A stretch of DNA of 64,000 nucleotides, taken from assembly GCA_000173575.1 (NCBI GenBank), contig ABYL01000016.1, forward strand, positions 17,613 to 81,612, read 5' to 3'. This DNA comes from Burkholderia sp. H160. GTDB taxonomy: Bacteria > Pseudomonadota > Gammaproteobacteria > Burkholderiales > Burkholderiaceae. Below the pieces are notes generated by a model. The model was not told the DNA's origin, made no database searches, and saw nothing but the letters and a program-made list of their open reading frames with translations. A program made the position numbers and the translations under genes. Positions 9,199 to 19,622 of the stretch are shown here, piece by piece (within the stretch, counting starts at the first letter, position 1; each line of letters begins with the position of its first letter).

Positions 9199-10278
9199 AT
9201 GGCTGCACTGACTCTGCAAAGCGTTAAGAAAACCTACGACGGCAAACAGTTCGTATTGCACGGCATCGACGTCGACATAGCCGCCGGCGAATTCGTCGTG
9301 ATGGTCGGTCCGTCCGGCTGCGGCAAATCGACCTTGCTGCGAATGGTCGCCGGGCTCGAACGTATCTCCGACGGCAGCATTTCGATCGCCGGCAAGGTCG
9401 TCAACGAGCTGGAACCGAAGGATCGCAACATCGCGATGGTGTTCCAGAACTACGCGCTGTATCCGCATATGAGCGTGGCCGAGAACATGGGCTACGCGTT
9501 GAAGATCGCGGGCGTCGACCGTGCGCAGATCGCGAAGCGCGTGGAAGCCGCCGCGCAGATTCTCGAACTCGGCGCGCTGCTGCAACGCAAGCCGCGCGAG
9601 CTGTCGGGCGGGCAGCGGCAGCGCGTCGCGATGGGCCGCGCGATCGTGCGTGAACCGGCCGTGTTTCTGTTCGACGAGCCGCTGTCGAATCTCGACGCGC
9701 GTCTGCGCGTGCAGATGCGCCTCGAAATCCAGCGTCTGCATGCGCGGCTCAAGACCACGAGCCTTTACGTCACGCACGATCAGATCGAAGCGATGACGCT
9801 GGCGCAACGCGTGATCGTGATGAACAAGGGCCACGCCGAGCAGATCGGCGCGCCGACCGAAGTCTACGAGCGGCCGGCCACGGTGTTCGTCGCGAGCTTT
9901 ATCGGCTCGCCGGGGATGAACCTGCTCGAAGGCCGTGTCTCGGACGACGGCTCGACGTTCGACGTCGCCGGCAACGGCCCCAAGCTGCCGCTCGCGGGCG
10001 TGCCGTCGATCGGCCGCGAAGTCGCGCCGGGCCGCGAATGGACGCTCGGTATCCGCCCCGAGCATCTGAGTCCGGGTACGGCCGACGCGACGCTCACCGT
10101 CGATTCCTGCGAAATTCTCGGCGCGGACAATCTCGCCCACGGCCGCTGGGGCAAGCACGACGTCACCGCGCGACTGCCGCACGCGCATCGTCCGGCGGCA
10201 GGCGAGGCGCTGCAGCTCTCGCTGCCCGCGCGGCATCTGCATTTCTTCGATCCGGCGACGGGACGTCGCGTCAACTGA
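9199..10278 (+). CDS. ugpC: sn-glycerol-3-phosphate ABC transporter ATP-binding protein
   Basis: 359 residues. The ATPase domain shows Walker A GPSGCGKST, the Q-loop in VFQNYALYPHM, signature LSGGQRQR, Walker B VFLFDEPLSNLD and the H-loop in YVTHDQ. A C-terminal TOBE-like regulatory domain begins around residue 240, with the GIRPEHL stretch typical of the MalK/UgpC subgroup. It energises UgpAE. It is the last gene of the cluster: no ugpQ (glycerophosphodiester phosphodiesterase) follows, and the next gene is ettA after 243 bases. Confidence 0.94.
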   Translation: MAALTLQSVKKTYDGKQFVLHGIDVDIAAGEFVVMVGPSGCGKSTLLRMVAGLERISDGSISIAGKVVNELEPKDRNIAMVFQNYALYPHMSVAENMGYALKIAGVDRAQIAKRVEAAAQILELGALLQRKPRELSGGQRQRVAMGRAIVREPAVFLFDEPLSNLDARLRVQMRLEIQRLHARLKTTSLYVTHDQIEAMTLAQRVIVMNKGHAEQIGAPTEVYERPATVFVASFIGSPGMNLLEGRVSDDGSTFDVAGNGPKLPLAGVPSIGREVAPGREWTLGIRPEHLSPGTADATLTVDSCEILGADNLAHGRWGKHDVTARLPHAHRPAAGEALQLSLPARHLHFFDPATGRRVN

Positions 10279-10521
10279 GACGACGCCGCGGCGCCGCGGC
10301 CTGTTCGCGACCCGCCCCGTCAGCAATACGCCTCTGCCGCCCGGCCCCCGCCGCGAAGTACAATGCCACCTGAACCACGCGCTGCGCGCGGCGGCGTCGT
10401 CTGAGTCCAACGCCGCGCCGGCCGGCGCCGGGTGTTCCGCCCGGCCCTCACACCGATTACCCATTCACCCTCGACTGCCCGCCCGCATGCGGCCGGCGTC
10501 GTCAACGTCTATTGCAAGCAA

Positions 10522-12186
10522 ATGGCCCAATACGTTTTCACCATGAACCGGGTCGGCAAGATCGTGCCGCCCAAGCGCCAGATCCTCAAAGACATCTCGC
10601 TGTCGTTCTTCCCCGGCGCGAAGATCGGCCTGCTCGGCCTGAACGGCTCGGGCAAGTCGACGCTGATCCGCATCATGGCTGGTGTGGACACGGAGATCGA
10701 AGGCGAAGCCACGCCGATGCCGAACCTGAACATCGGCTATCTGCCGCAGGAGCCGCAACTCGATCCGCAGAAGACCGTGCGTGAAGCGGTCGAAGAAGGT
10801 CTCGGCGACGTGTTCAACGCGCAGAAGAAGCTCGACGAAATCTACGCGGCCTACGCCGAGCCGGATGCCGACTTCGACGCGCTCGCCGCCGAGCAGGCGA
10901 AGTACGAAGCAATCCTCGCGACGACCGACGGCAGCGCCGAGCAGCAGATCGAAATCGCCGCCGACGCGCTGCGTCTGCCGGCATGGGACGCGAAGATCGA
11001 GCATCTGTCGGGCGGCGAAAAACGCCGCGTGGCGCTGTGCAAGCTGTTGCTGCAAAAGCCCGACATGCTGCTGCTCGATGAGCCGACCAACCACCTCGAC
11101 GCGGAATCGGTCGAATGGCTCGAGCAGTTCCTCACGCGCTTCCCGGGCACCGTGGTCGCGGTCACGCACGATCGCTACTTCCTCGATAACGCCGCGGAGT
11201 GGATTCTCGAACTCGACCGCGGTCACGGCATTCCGTGGAAGGGCAACTACAGCAGCTGGCTCGATCAGAAGGAAGAGCGTCTGAAGCAGGAAGAATCGTC
11301 GGAATCGGCGCGCCAGAAGGCGATCAAGAAGGAACTCGAGTGGGTGCGCCAGAACCCGAAGGGCCGCCAGGCGAAGTCGAAGGCGCGTATCGCCCGCTTC
11401 GAGGAACTGAACAGCCAGGACTACCAGAAGCGCAACGAAACGCAGGAAATCTTCATTCCGGTCGGCGATCGCCTCGGCAATGAAGTGATCGAGTTCAAGA
11501 ACGTCAGCAAGTCGTACGGCGATCGTCTGCTGCTCGATAACGTCAGCTTCAAGATTCCGGCGGGCGCGATCGTCGGCATCATCGGTCCGAACGGCGCCGG
11601 CAAGTCCACGCTGTTCCGCATGCTGACCGACCGCGAGCAACCCGATTCGGGCGAAATCGTGAAGGGTCCGACCGTCAAGCTCGCTTACGTCGACCAGAGC
11701 CGCGAAGCGCTCCAAGGCACAAAGACCGTGTTCGAGGAAATCTCGGGTGGCGCGGACGTGCTGACGGTCGGCAAGTACGAAACGCCGTCGCGCGCGTATA
11801 TCGGCCGCTTCAACTTCAAGGGCGGCGACCAGCAGAAGATCGTCGGCAATCTGTCCGGCGGCGAGCGCGGTCGTCTGCACCTGGCGAAAACGCTGATCGC
11901 GGGCGGCAACGTGCTGCTGCTCGACGAACCGTCGAACGACCTCGACGTCGAAACGCTGCGCGCGCTCGAAGACGCGTTGCTCGAATTCGCGGGCTCGGTG
12001 CTCGTGATCTCGCACGATCGCTGGTTCCTCGACCGTATCGCGACGCACATTCTCGCGTTCGAAGGCGACTCGCAGGTCACCTTCTTCGACGGCAACTACC
12101 AGGAATACGAAGCGGACAAGCGCGCTCGTCTCGGCGAGGAAGGCGCGCGGCCGAAGCGTCTGCGCTACAAGCCGATCTCGCGTTAA
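10522..12186 (+). CDS. ettA: energy-dependent translational throttle protein EttA (ABC-F)
   Basis: 554 residues, with two ABC ATPase domains and no membrane segments. Domain 1 has [17 protein letters not shown] and [11 protein letters not shown]; domain 2 has [17 protein letters not shown] and [11 protein letters not shown]. Between them lies the charged P-site tRNA interaction motif region (residues about 240-305, rich in Lys/Arg/Glu). The start [19 protein letters not shown] matches the family, and the open frame before it (from 10432) is non-conserved. The protein binds the ribosomal E site and gates entry into elongation according to the ATP/ADP ratio. Confidence 0.95.
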   Translation: MAQYVFTMNRVGKIVPPKRQILKDISLSFFPGAKIGLLGLNGSGKSTLIRIMAGVDTEIEGEATPMPNLNIGYLPQEPQLDPQKTVREAVEEGLGDVFNAQKKLDEIYAAYAEPDADFDALAAEQAKYEAILATTDGSAEQQIEIAADALRLPAWDAKIEHLSGGEKRRVALCKLLLQKPDMLLLDEPTNHLDAESVEWLEQFLTRFPGTVVAVTHDRYFLDNAAEWILELDRGHGIPWKGNYSSWLDQKEERLKQEESSESARQKAIKKELEWVRQNPKGRQAKSKARIARFEELNSQDYQKRNETQEIFIPVGDRLGNEVIEFKNVSKSYGDRLLLDNVSFKIPAGAIVGIIGPNGAGKSTLFRMLTDREQPDSGEIVKGPTVKLAYVDQSREALQGTKTVFEEISGGADVLTVGKYETPSRAYIGRFNFKGGDQQKIVGNLSGGERGRLHLAKTLIAGGNVLLLDEPSNDLDVETLRALEDALLEFAGSVLVISHDRWFLDRIATHILAFEGDSQVTFFDGNYQEYEADKRARLGEEGARPKRLRYKPISR

Positions 12187-12257
12187 CAGGCGGAGAACGA
12201 CGGCCCGTCCGGCGCAATACCGGACGGCCCACGGGGCATGCGCGTTGGGAGACAAGC

Positions 12258-13382
12258 ATGGCGATGTCGAAGGGCAGGCGCTGGATCGTTGTCGTGGGCG
12301 CAACGCTATTGGCGTTGATTCTGATCGCGATCGGCGCGATGCAATTCGCACAACAGGAAGTCAAGAATCGCGTGAGCGCGGCGCTCGGGCCGCTCGGCAG
12401 CGCCGACAGTATCGACGTCGGCCTCACCTCGGTTCGCCTCACCCACGTTCTGCTGAAAGCGCCGCCAGGCTGGCCGGCGGGCGAACCGCTACGCGCCGAC
12501 GAAATCACGATCACCCCCGACGTGCGCGATCTGATCGCGCGGCGCATGCATATCCGCGAAGTCGTCGTGCGCGGCTTCGACTTGGCCGTGCTGCGCACCA
12601 GGGACGGCTCGCTGAATCTGCTGCCGAACCTGCGCGAATCGGTGAATCGCAGCGATCAGCCGGGGGGCACTGGCACGGCGCTGCCGAACCCGAGCGAAAA
12701 GCTGGTCGACCATATCCGCTTCGAGCACGGCAACTTCCACTTCTACGACATGACCGTCGAGCCGCCGCCGTTCAAGGTCACGGTCAGCAACGCGAACGCG
12801 ACCGTCGACAATCTGCATCTGCCGTCGCTCGCCGAACGGACCAACGTCAGCGTGCGCGGCTCGCTGAAGGGGCCGGCGCATACGGGCACCGTGACGTTCG
12901 ACGGCTGGATCAAAATCGCCAGCCGCGATTCACAGACGACGAGCACGCTGCGCGGCGTCGATATGGCGATGCTCGATCCGTACCTGCTGAAGAAAGCCGG
13001 CACGCGGGCGCGGGTGACGGGCGGCACCGTCGATCTGAGCATCGAATCGACGGTGCGCGACTATCACCTGCACGCGCCCGGCACTGTGACGATCCACAAT
13101 CTGCAGCTCGCCGAAACCGACAATCCGCTCGAAACGTTTATGTCGATTCCGACGCGCGCCGCCGTCGCCGCGCTGAAGACACATGACGGCGAGATCACGC
13201 TGCATTTCGTTCTGGATGGCGATCTGCGCGATCCGAAGTTCTCGGTGAGCGAAGGGATCCTCACGCGCATCGGCGCGGGGTTTGCGAAGGCGCTCGGGGT
13301 TAGCGTCGAAGGGGTCGCGAAGGGCGCGGGCGAGACCGTCAAGGGTCTCGGCAATGCGTTGAAAAATCTGCTGGGACAGTAG
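12258..13382 (+). CDS. DUF748/AsmA-like membrane-anchored protein
   Basis: 374 residues. An N-terminal membrane anchor (residues 9-30, IVVVGATLLALILIAIGAM) is followed by a long beta-rich region with AsmA/DUF748 features: LTSVRLTHVLLKAP, DLIARRMHIREVVVRGFDLAVLR and DHIRFEHGNFHFYDMT. The end is an Ala/Gly/Lys-rich amphipathic stretch (GVAKGAGETVKGLGNALKNLLG). Relatives are thought to act in the envelope, some as inter-membrane lipid bridges, but the function here is inference only. It follows ettA by 71 bases, which include a GC hairpin without a T-run. Confidence 0.75.
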   Translation: MAMSKGRRWIVVVGATLLALILIAIGAMQFAQQEVKNRVSAALGPLGSADSIDVGLTSVRLTHVLLKAPPGWPAGEPLRADEITITPDVRDLIARRMHIREVVVRGFDLAVLRTRDGSLNLLPNLRESVNRSDQPGGTGTALPNPSEKLVDHIRFEHGNFHFYDMTVEPPPFKVTVSNANATVDNLHLPSLAERTNVSVRGSLKGPAHTGTVTFDGWIKIASRDSQTTSTLRGVDMAMLDPYLLKKAGTRARVTGGTVDLSIESTVRDYHLHAPGTVTIHNLQLAETDNPLETFMSIPTRAAVAALKTHDGEITLHFVLDGDLRDPKFSVSEGILTRIGAGFAKALGVSVEGVAKGAGETVKGLGNALKNLLGQ

Positions 13383-13390
13383 CGCTCAGC

Positions 13391-14014
13391 TCAAACCGGC
13401 AAGCCCAACTCGCGCAGCTTCGCTTCCGTTTGCGCGGCGCTCGTGTGATGCACGCCGTGCCAGCCGAGCGCCGTCGCCGCTGCGGCGTTCTTTGCATTGT
13501 CGTCGATGAAGACGAGTTCGGCCGGCTCGACGCCGGGCATCTGCAATTCGATGCGCCGACGCATTTCCGTGAAAATCGCCGGATCCGGCTTCACCAGCTT
13601 CACGAGCCCCGACACGACGATGTCGCGAAACCGCCGCAGCACCGGATAGTGCTCCCACGCATACGGGAAGGTCTCGGCCGACCAGTTGGTCAGTCCGAAG
13701 AGCGGCACGTCGGCCGCTTCGAGCTTTTCCATCAGCGCGATGCCGTCATCGAGCACGCCCGCCACCATCTCATGCCAGCGCTCGTAGAACGCGCGGATCA
13801 GCGGCTCGTGATCGGGAAACCGCGCGATCAGCTCGTCGGTGGCTTCGGCGATCGACTGGCCACCGTCCTGGCGGATCACCCAGTCCATCGAGCAGACGTG
13901 CGTGAGGAACCAGCGACGCTCGGCTTCGTCGGGAATCAGCTCGCGGTACAGGTACTCGGGACTCCAGTCGATCAGCACGCCGCCGAAATCGAACACCACT
14001 GCCTTGATGCCCAT
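13391..14014 (-). CDS. HAD family hydrolase
   Basis: 207 residues. The motifs are DFGGVLIDW near the N-terminus (motif I, with Gly in place of the second Asp position as in the YihX-like subgroup), GLTNWS (motif II), the Lys of VKPDP and FIDDNAKN (motif IV). A four-helix cap lies between motifs I and II. Relatives dephosphorylate small sugar phosphates or remove halide from haloacids; the substrate cannot be told here. The start at 14014 has a GGAG ten bases upstream. It converges with the DUF748 gene, with only eight bases between stops. Confidence 0.85.
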   Translation of the reverse strand: MGIKAVVFDFGGVLIDWSPEYLYRELIPDEAERRWFLTHVCSMDWVIRQDGGQSIAEATDELIARFPDHEPLIRAFYERWHEMVAGVLDDGIALMEKLEAADVPLFGLTNWSAETFPYAWEHYPVLRRFRDIVVSGLVKLVKPDPAIFTEMRRRIELQMPGVEPAELVFIDDNAKNAAAATALGWHGVHHTSAAQTEAKLRELGLPV

Positions 14015-14045
14015 GCACGCTCCGTTTGGTAGGTTTTCGCTGCGC

Positions 14046-15819
14046 TCAGATCGGTTGCGTGCGCAGTTCGAGCCACGCCTTCGGGTCGCCCGACACATGC
14101 GGCGCGAGGCGCGCGCGCACCGTCTCGTGATACGCGTTGAGCCACGCGCGCTCGTCGTCGCGCAGCAGCGACAGCTCGATGCAGCGCGTGTCGATCGGGC
14201 ACAGTGTCAGCGTTTCGAACTTCAGGAAATCGCCGAATTCGGTTTTTTCCGCGGCCACGTTCAGCACGAGGTTTTCGATGCGCACGCCCCACTTGCCCGG
14301 CCGATACAGACCCGGCTCGTTCGACGTGATCATGCCCTCCTCCATCGCGGTCCACGGTTCGGCCGGCGCGTAGTGCGAGATCACTTGCGGGCCTTCGTGC
14401 ACGTTCAGGAAGTAGCCGACCCCGTGACCGGTGCCGTGGCCGTAGTCGGCGCCGGCCTGCCAGATCGGCGCGCGCGCGATCGCGTCGAGCATCGGCGAGC
14501 GGATGCCGCGCGGGAATTGCGCGCGTGACAGCGCGATCATGCCTTTCAGCACGACGGTGAAATCGCGCCGCTGTTCGTTGCTCGGCGTGCCGACCGGGAC
14601 GACGCGCGTGATATCGGTCGTGCCGCTCAGGTACTGGCCACCCGAATCGATCAGCAGCAGGCCGTTGCCCTCGATCACCGCATGCGACTCCTCGGTCGCG
14701 CGATAGTGCGGCATCGCGCCGTTCGCGTTGAAGCCCGCGATCGTCGCGAAGCTCAGCGACACGAAGCCGGGACGGCGCGCGCGGGCGGCCGTCAGACGCT
14801 CGTCGATGGTTAGCTCGGTGATGTGCTCGCGGCCCAGCGCGCTTTCGAACCACGCGAAGAATTCGGCGAGCGCGGCGCCGTCCTGCTCCATCGTCTCGCG
14901 CACGTGCGCGGCGTCGGCGGCGGTCTTGCGCGACTTGAGGAAAGTGGACGGATTGACCGCCTCGACCACCTTGACCGACGACGGCACCGCCTGCAGCGAG
15001 CCGTAAGTAATACGGCGCGGATCGATCAGAAGCGTGCTGCCGGCCGGTAGCGCGGCAAGCGCGTCGGCGGCTTTCGCGTACGGTTCGACGCTGATGCCGT
15101 CGCGCGCTAGCACGTCGGCGAGCGCCGGCGACACCTTGCCGTCGGCGATAAAGAGCGACACGCGATCCACCCCGATCAGCGCATGCGCGACGAACACCGG
15201 GTTGTAGCTGACGTCGGCGCCGCGCAAGTTCAGCAGCCAGGCGAGGTCGTCGAGCGTCGAGACGAAGTGCCACTGCGCGCCTTTGTCGGCCATCGCGCGA
15301 CGCACCTGCGCGAGCTTTTCCGCGCGCGCAACGCCCGCTTGCGGCGCCGCGTGCTCGAAGACGGCGTCGGCGGGCAGAGTTGGGCGCTGCGCCCAGATCG
15401 CGTCGAACAGGTCGATGTCGGTGCGCAGCTGCGCGCCGCGCGCGTTCAGCGCCGTCCACACCGACCGTGCCGCCGCTCGCGACGTTCTGCGCGAGCCATT
15501 CGAAGTGCGGCGTGGTCAGCTGGCCGCCGGTCATCTTCATCAGTTCGACGCCGGTGCCGGCGAGCTGCGCACTCGCCTGCTCCCAGTAGCGGCTGTCGGT
15601 CCAGACGCCGGCGAAATCGGCGGTGACGATCAGCGTGCCGGCCGAGCCGGTGAAGCCCGACAGCCACTGACGGCCTTGCCAGCGCCCGGGCAGGTACTCG
15701 GACAGGTGCGGGTCCGCCGACGGCACGAGGTAAGCGGCGATGCCTTCGCGCGCCATCGCGGCGCGCAGGCTTGCGAGACGCTCGGGAATGGAGGAGGTTT
15801 CGGGAAGTCGGGCGTTCAT
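14046..15819 (-). pseudogene. aminopeptidase P family (M24) gene, frameshifted
   Basis: The gene begins at the ATG at 15819 (MNARLPETSSIPERLASLRAAM), and that frame codes a good N-terminal creatinase-like domain up to GGTVGVDGA. Near 15445-15465 the coding shifts frame, and the rest of a normal protein (from LNARGAQLRTDIDLFDAIW to the stop at 14046) continues in another frame. The M24 metal ligands are intact downstream: LLIDSGGQYL...TTDITR, GTGHGVGYFLNVHEG and NEPGLYRPG...RIENL. Joined length is about 590 residues against roughly 600 in relatives, so around ten codons plus one or two bases appear to be deleted. It is either a true pseudogene or an assembly error. The intact gene would remove N-terminal residues before proline. 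Confidence 0.85.
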
Positions 15820-15837
15820 GGAGTTACCTGCAAGGAT

Positions 15838-16104
15838 TCATCGACGGATTGATGGGCGCGAAACGAGGCCGACCGTCACGGCAACGGCGAAGAGCGCGAC
15901 CGCGGTGCATACCGGCCATTCGAGCATGTCGCCGTCATGGAAGAGACCTGTCACATTGCCGGCCACGCGCGCGACACTCGCGCCGAGCACGCCGGCCAAC
16001 AGCGCGGCCCACCAGCGGGCGCGGCTCGCCCGGCGTAGCGGGTGCAACCACCAGCCCGCGAGTCCGATCATGACGCCGAGCACGAAAATGCCTGGCCAAC
16101 CCAT
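15838..16104 (-). CDS. GlsB/YeaQ/YmgE-like small membrane protein
   Basis: 88 residues with three predicted membrane helices and little else. The pattern GVMIGLAGWWLHP...WWAALLAGVLGASVA resembles the transglycosylase-associated (GlsB/YeaQ/YmgE) stress-protein family, where G-rich helices flank a short basic loop. The match is by pattern and the glycines are less regular than usual, so the family call is tentative. It ends 19 bases before the aminopeptidase P gene on the same strand and may share its transcript. Confidence 0.55.
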   Translation of the reverse strand: MGWPGIFVLGVMIGLAGWWLHPLRRASRARWWAALLAGVLGASVARVAGNVTGLFHDGDMLEWPVCTAVALFAVAVTVGLVSRPSIRR

Positions 16105-16332
16105 CAGGTGTCGGCTCCAGACTGGACGCTAAAACATGGCAAGCTCAATTTCGGATTCGTCTCATAGGCTGAGGGAGCAGCCAAGGCTAGCATTTTTGCC
16201 TCTTTAACTACAGAAGTTCAGCACGGCGCTTTCCGCATAGCGGTTGAGTTTAGGGGTCGGGGTGCGCTTAGGCAAGTTGTAAGTCTGACGAAAGCGCCTG
16301 TACTCCGCCCGTTGCCAGGCTGACGCCGCGCC

Positions 16333-17043
16333 ATGCGTATCGCCCTTATCGAACCGGACCTGCAACACGCCAAACTGGTCGACCGGCTCATTTTTGCCGG
16401 CGGCCATATGTGCCTGCACTTCACCACCAGCGCCACCTTCCTGCAGCGCGCCACCGACGAATTTTTCGACCTGCTGATCACCGAAAGCTGGGCCGGCGAC
16501 CACTGCGCCGAAGACGTGATCCCGCGTGCGCGCTCCATTTTTCCGGGCCTCCCCGTCATGATGCTGATTACGGCCCCGCGCGAAAGCCAGATTGTCGCCG
16601 CGCTGCACGCAGGCGCCGACGATTGCCTGAGCAAGCCCGTGCGCGGGCCCGAAATGCTCGCGCGCGTCGAGGCGCTGCAGCGCCGCGCGGGCGTGCGGCG
16701 ACCCGCCAACCGGCGGCGCTACGTGATCGGCGGCTACACGTTCGACGCGGCGAGTTTCGCCGTGACATTCCGCGAGCGGACCGTCATCCTGACGCCGAAG
16801 GAATTCCACCTCGCGCTGCTGCTGTTCAACAATCTGGCGCGGCCGGTGTCGCGCGCGCATATTCTCGAAACCGTGTGGGCGCGCCGCCGCGACGTAAAGT
16901 CGCGCACCATCGACACCCACGCGTCACGCGTGCGCAGCAAGCTGCAACTGTCCCCGGAACTTGGCTATGCGCTGACGCCGGTCTATGGTTACGGTTATCA
17001 GCTTGACGCGATTCCGCTGGAGAGCCGGACAGGCGCGAGCTGA
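16333..17043 (+). CDS. orphan OmpR-type response regulator with Glu at the phosphoacceptor position
   Basis: 236 residues. An N-terminal receiver domain (1-120) keeps the acidic pair (Glu7, Asp9), Thr80 and Lys101 (LSKPVRGPEML). The strand-3 position that normally carries the phosphorylated Asp reads LLITESW, with Glu51. A winged-helix DNA-binding domain (about 130-230) follows with the OmpR signature LTPKEFHLALLLF...VSRAHILETVW...TIDTHASRVRSKL...GYGYQL. No histidine kinase is nearby. Glu at this site often mimics phosphorylation, so the protein may be constitutively active; that is inference. There is no strong ribosome-binding site before the ATG. Confidence 0.85.
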   Translation: MRIALIEPDLQHAKLVDRLIFAGGHMCLHFTTSATFLQRATDEFFDLLITESWAGDHCAEDVIPRARSIFPGLPVMMLITAPRESQIVAALHAGADDCLSKPVRGPEMLARVEALQRRAGVRRPANRRRYVIGGYTFDAASFAVTFRERTVILTPKEFHLALLLFNNLARPVSRAHILETVWARRRDVKSRTIDTHASRVRSKLQLSPELGYALTPVYGYGYQLDAIPLESRTGAS

Positions 17044-17090
17044 CGCATGCGGGGTAGACAGCGTGCAGGATGTGAGAATCGTGGAAACGC

Positions 17091-17096
17091 TATAAT
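17091..17096 (+). promoter_or_regulatory. putative -10 element upstream of hemA
   Basis: A perfect TATAAT lies 27 bases before the hemA ATG. No good -35 hexamer is seen at 16-18 bases, so the promoter is tentative. If used, the leader would be only about 20 bases. Confidence 0.4.
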
Positions 17097-17122
17097 ATAG
17101 GGCTGAACGATAGCTCCCCCAA

Positions 17123-18409
17123 ATGCAGCTTCTAACGATCGGAATCAACCATCACACTGCGCCTGTCGCCTTGCGCGAACGCGTGGCGTTTCCGCTCGAA
17201 CAGATCAAGCCCGCACTGGACACCTTCAAAGGCATCTGGCTGGGCCGCATGGCCCCCAATGCGCCCGAAGCGGCCATTCTGTCCACCTGCAACCGCACCG
17301 AACTCTACTGCGCGACCGACGACCTCGCCGCGCGCGAAGCCGCGATCCAGTGGCTGTCGAAATACCACCACCTGCCCATCGACGAACTCGCGCCGCACGT
17401 CTACGCGCTGCCGCAGTCCGAAGCAGTGCGACATGCGTTCCGCGTCGCGTCGGGGCTCGACTCGATGGTGCTCGGTGAAACCCAGATCGTCGGACAAATG
17501 AAGGATGCGGTGCGTACGGCGTCCGAAGCCGGCGCGCTCGGCACCTATCTGAACCAGTTGTTCCAGCGCACCTTCGCGGTTGCGAAGGAAGTGCGCAGCA
17601 CGACCGAAATCGGTGCGCAGTCCGTGTCGATGGCCGCCGCCGCGGTTCGCCTCGCGCAACGCATTTTCGACAAGATCGCGAACCAGCGGGTGCTGTTCAT
17701 CGGCGCCGGCGAAATGATCGAGCTGTGCGCCACCCACTTCGCCGCGCAGCGTCCGCGTGAGCTGGTCGTCGCGAACCGCACTGCCGAGCGCGGCATGCGG
17801 CTCGCCGAGCGCTTCAACGGCCATTCCATTCCGCTCTCCGAGCTGCCCGCGCGGATGCACGAATTCGACATCATCGTGTCGTGCACGGCGTCCACCTTGC
17901 CAATCATCGGTCTGGGCGCGGTCGAGCGCGCGGTGAAGGCGCGCCGTCACCGGCCCATTTTCATGGTCGACCTCGCGGTGCCGCGCGACATCGAACCCGA
18001 AGCCGGCCAGCTCGAAGACGTATTCCTGTACACAGTCGATGACCTCGGCACGATCGTCCGCGAAGGCAATGCGTCGCGTCAGGCCGCGGTCGCGCAGGCC
18101 GAAGCGATCATCGAAACGCGCGTGCAGACCTTTATGCAGTGGCTCGACGCGCGCAGCATCGTGCCGGTGATCCGCCACATGCACACGCAGGCCGACGCAC
18201 TGCGCCGCTCGGAAGTCGAACGCGCGCAGAAAATGCTCGCACGCGGTGACGACCCGGCCGCGGTGCTCGAAGCACTGTCGCAATCGCTCACCAACAAGCT
18301 GATCCACGGTCCTACGCACGCGCTGAATCGCGCGGGTGGCGACAACCGCGACAAGCTGATCGAGTTGATGAGCGGCTTCTACAAACACTCCGGCTCTTCC
18401 GAGCATTAG
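17123..18409 (+). CDS. hemA: glutamyl-tRNA reductase
   Basis: 428 residues. It catalyses NADPH-dependent reduction of glutamyl-tRNA(Glu) to glutamate-1-semialdehyde, the first committed step of C5-pathway tetrapyrrole synthesis. The catalytic Cys56 is in [10 protein letters not shown], the N-terminus [17 protein letters not shown] is a family signature, and the NADPH-binding Rossmann motif is [12 protein letters not shown]. The C-terminal helical dimerisation domain ends near [17 protein letters not shown]. prfA follows 121 bases downstream on the same strand, an arrangement (hemA-prfA-prmC) also known from E. coli. Confidence 0.97.
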   Translation: MQLLTIGINHHTAPVALRERVAFPLEQIKPALDTFKGIWLGRMAPNAPEAAILSTCNRTELYCATDDLAAREAAIQWLSKYHHLPIDELAPHVYALPQSEAVRHAFRVASGLDSMVLGETQIVGQMKDAVRTASEAGALGTYLNQLFQRTFAVAKEVRSTTEIGAQSVSMAAAAVRLAQRIFDKIANQRVLFIGAGEMIELCATHFAAQRPRELVVANRTAERGMRLAERFNGHSIPLSELPARMHEFDIIVSCTASTLPIIGLGAVERAVKARRHRPIFMVDLAVPRDIEPEAGQLEDVFLYTVDDLGTIVREGNASRQAAVAQAEAIIETRVQTFMQWLDARSIVPVIRHMHTQADALRRSEVERAQKMLARGDDPAAVLEALSQSLTNKLIHGPTHALNRAGGDNRDKLIELMSGFYKHSGSSEH

Positions 18410-18529
18410 CGGCGCAGTGCTCGCCGCACCCCGCGCGTCACCGCCGTGGCTCGCGAAGTGCTTCCGCCCCGGGCGTCAGCCCGTTCCCCTGGCCGCATCC
18501 TTTCCGGAGTCCGCTCCGCTACCCGCCCG

Positions 18530-19612
18530 ATGAAAACGAGCATGCAACGCAAGCTCGACCAGCTGACCACCCGGCTGGCCGAACTGAACGACCTGTTGAG
18601 CCGCGAGGACATCACAGCCAACCTCGACCAATACCGCAAGCTCACTCGCGAACACGCGGAGCTCGGCCCGGTCGTCGACCAGTATGGGCTTTGGCGCCAG
18701 GCGCAGAACGACGCGGCCACCGCGCAGGAACTGCTCACCGACGCGTCGATGCGTGATTTCGCCGAAGAGGAAATCCGTGCGGCGCGCGATCGCATGGAAA
18801 CGCTCGGCGTCGAACTGCAGAAAATGCTGCTGCCCAAAGACCCGAACGACGACCGCAATATCTTCCTCGAAATCCGCGCTGGCACCGGCGGCGACGAATC
18901 CGCGCTGTTCGCGGGCGATCTGCTGCGCATGTATCTGCGCTATGCCGAGCGCAACCGCTGGCAGGTCGAGATGATGTCAGCGAGTGAATCGGATCTTGGC
19001 GGCTACCGTGAAGTGATCGTGCGGATCGCCGGCGACGCCGCGTATTCGAAGCTGAAGTTCGAGTCGGGAGGGCATCGCGTGCAGCGCGTGCCGGCCACCG
19101 AAACGCAGGGTCGCATCCATACATCGGCGTGCACGGTCGCGGTGATGCCGGAAGCGGACGAGATCGGCGAAGTCGAGATCAACCCGGCCGATCTGCGGAT
19201 CGACACGTTCCGCGCATCCGGCGCGGGCGGCCAGCACATCAACAAGACCGACTCGGCAGTGCGCGTCACGCACTTGCCGACCGGCATCGTCGTCGAATGT
19301 CAGGACGACCGCTCGCAGCACAAGAACAAGGACCGCGCGTTGAAGGTGCTCGCCGCGCGCATCAAGGACAAGCAAACGCACGAGCAGCAGACGAAGGAAG
19401 CGGCGACGCGCAAGAACCTGATCGGCTCGGGCGATCGCTCGGAGCGCATTCGCACGTACAACTTCCCGCAGGGGCGCCTCACCGATCACCGCATCAACCT
19501 GACGCTGTATCGCCTCGACGCGATCATGGACGGCGATCTCGACGAGCTGATCGCGGCGCTCGTCAGCGAGCATCAGGCCGAACTGCTGGCCTCGCTCGGT
19601 GACGCGGACTGA
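18530..19612 (+). CDS. prfA: peptide chain release factor 1
   Basis: 360 residues, identical in length to E. coli RF1. The GGQ motif at residues 233-235 ([16 protein letters not shown]) triggers peptidyl-tRNA hydrolysis. The PAT motif at 188-190 is the tripeptide anticodon for UAA/UAG, which distinguishes RF1 from RF2. The chosen start ([12 protein letters not shown]) gives the family length; the open frame before it is Pro/Arg-rich. The downstream prmC product methylates the Gln of GGQ, so the pair is functionally linked. Confidence 0.97.
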   Translation: MKTSMQRKLDQLTTRLAELNDLLSREDITANLDQYRKLTREHAELGPVVDQYGLWRQAQNDAATAQELLTDASMRDFAEEEIRAARDRMETLGVELQKMLLPKDPNDDRNIFLEIRAGTGGDESALFAGDLLRMYLRYAERNRWQVEMMSASESDLGGYREVIVRIAGDAAYSKLKFESGGHRVQRVPATETQGRIHTSACTVAVMPEADEIGEVEINPADLRIDTFRASGAGGQHINKTDSAVRVTHLPTGIVVECQDDRSQHKNKDRALKVLAARIKDKQTHEQQTKEAATRKNLIGSGDRSERIRTYNFPQGRLTDHRINLTLYRLDAIMDGDLDELIAALVSEHQAELLASLGDAD

Positions 19613-19622
19613 CGCTCCGGCA

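Noticed and set aside
12199-12228. GC-rich hairpin after ettA as a terminator
   Set aside because: The stem CGTCCGG/CCGGACG is good, but no T-run follows on either strand. It may only be a spacer structure.
10465-12351. A 628-codon open frame on the minus strand opposite ettA
   Set aside because: Its translation is Arg/Ala/Leu-rich without domain motifs, and the plus strand carries an unmistakable ABC-F protein. It is a GC-skew shadow.
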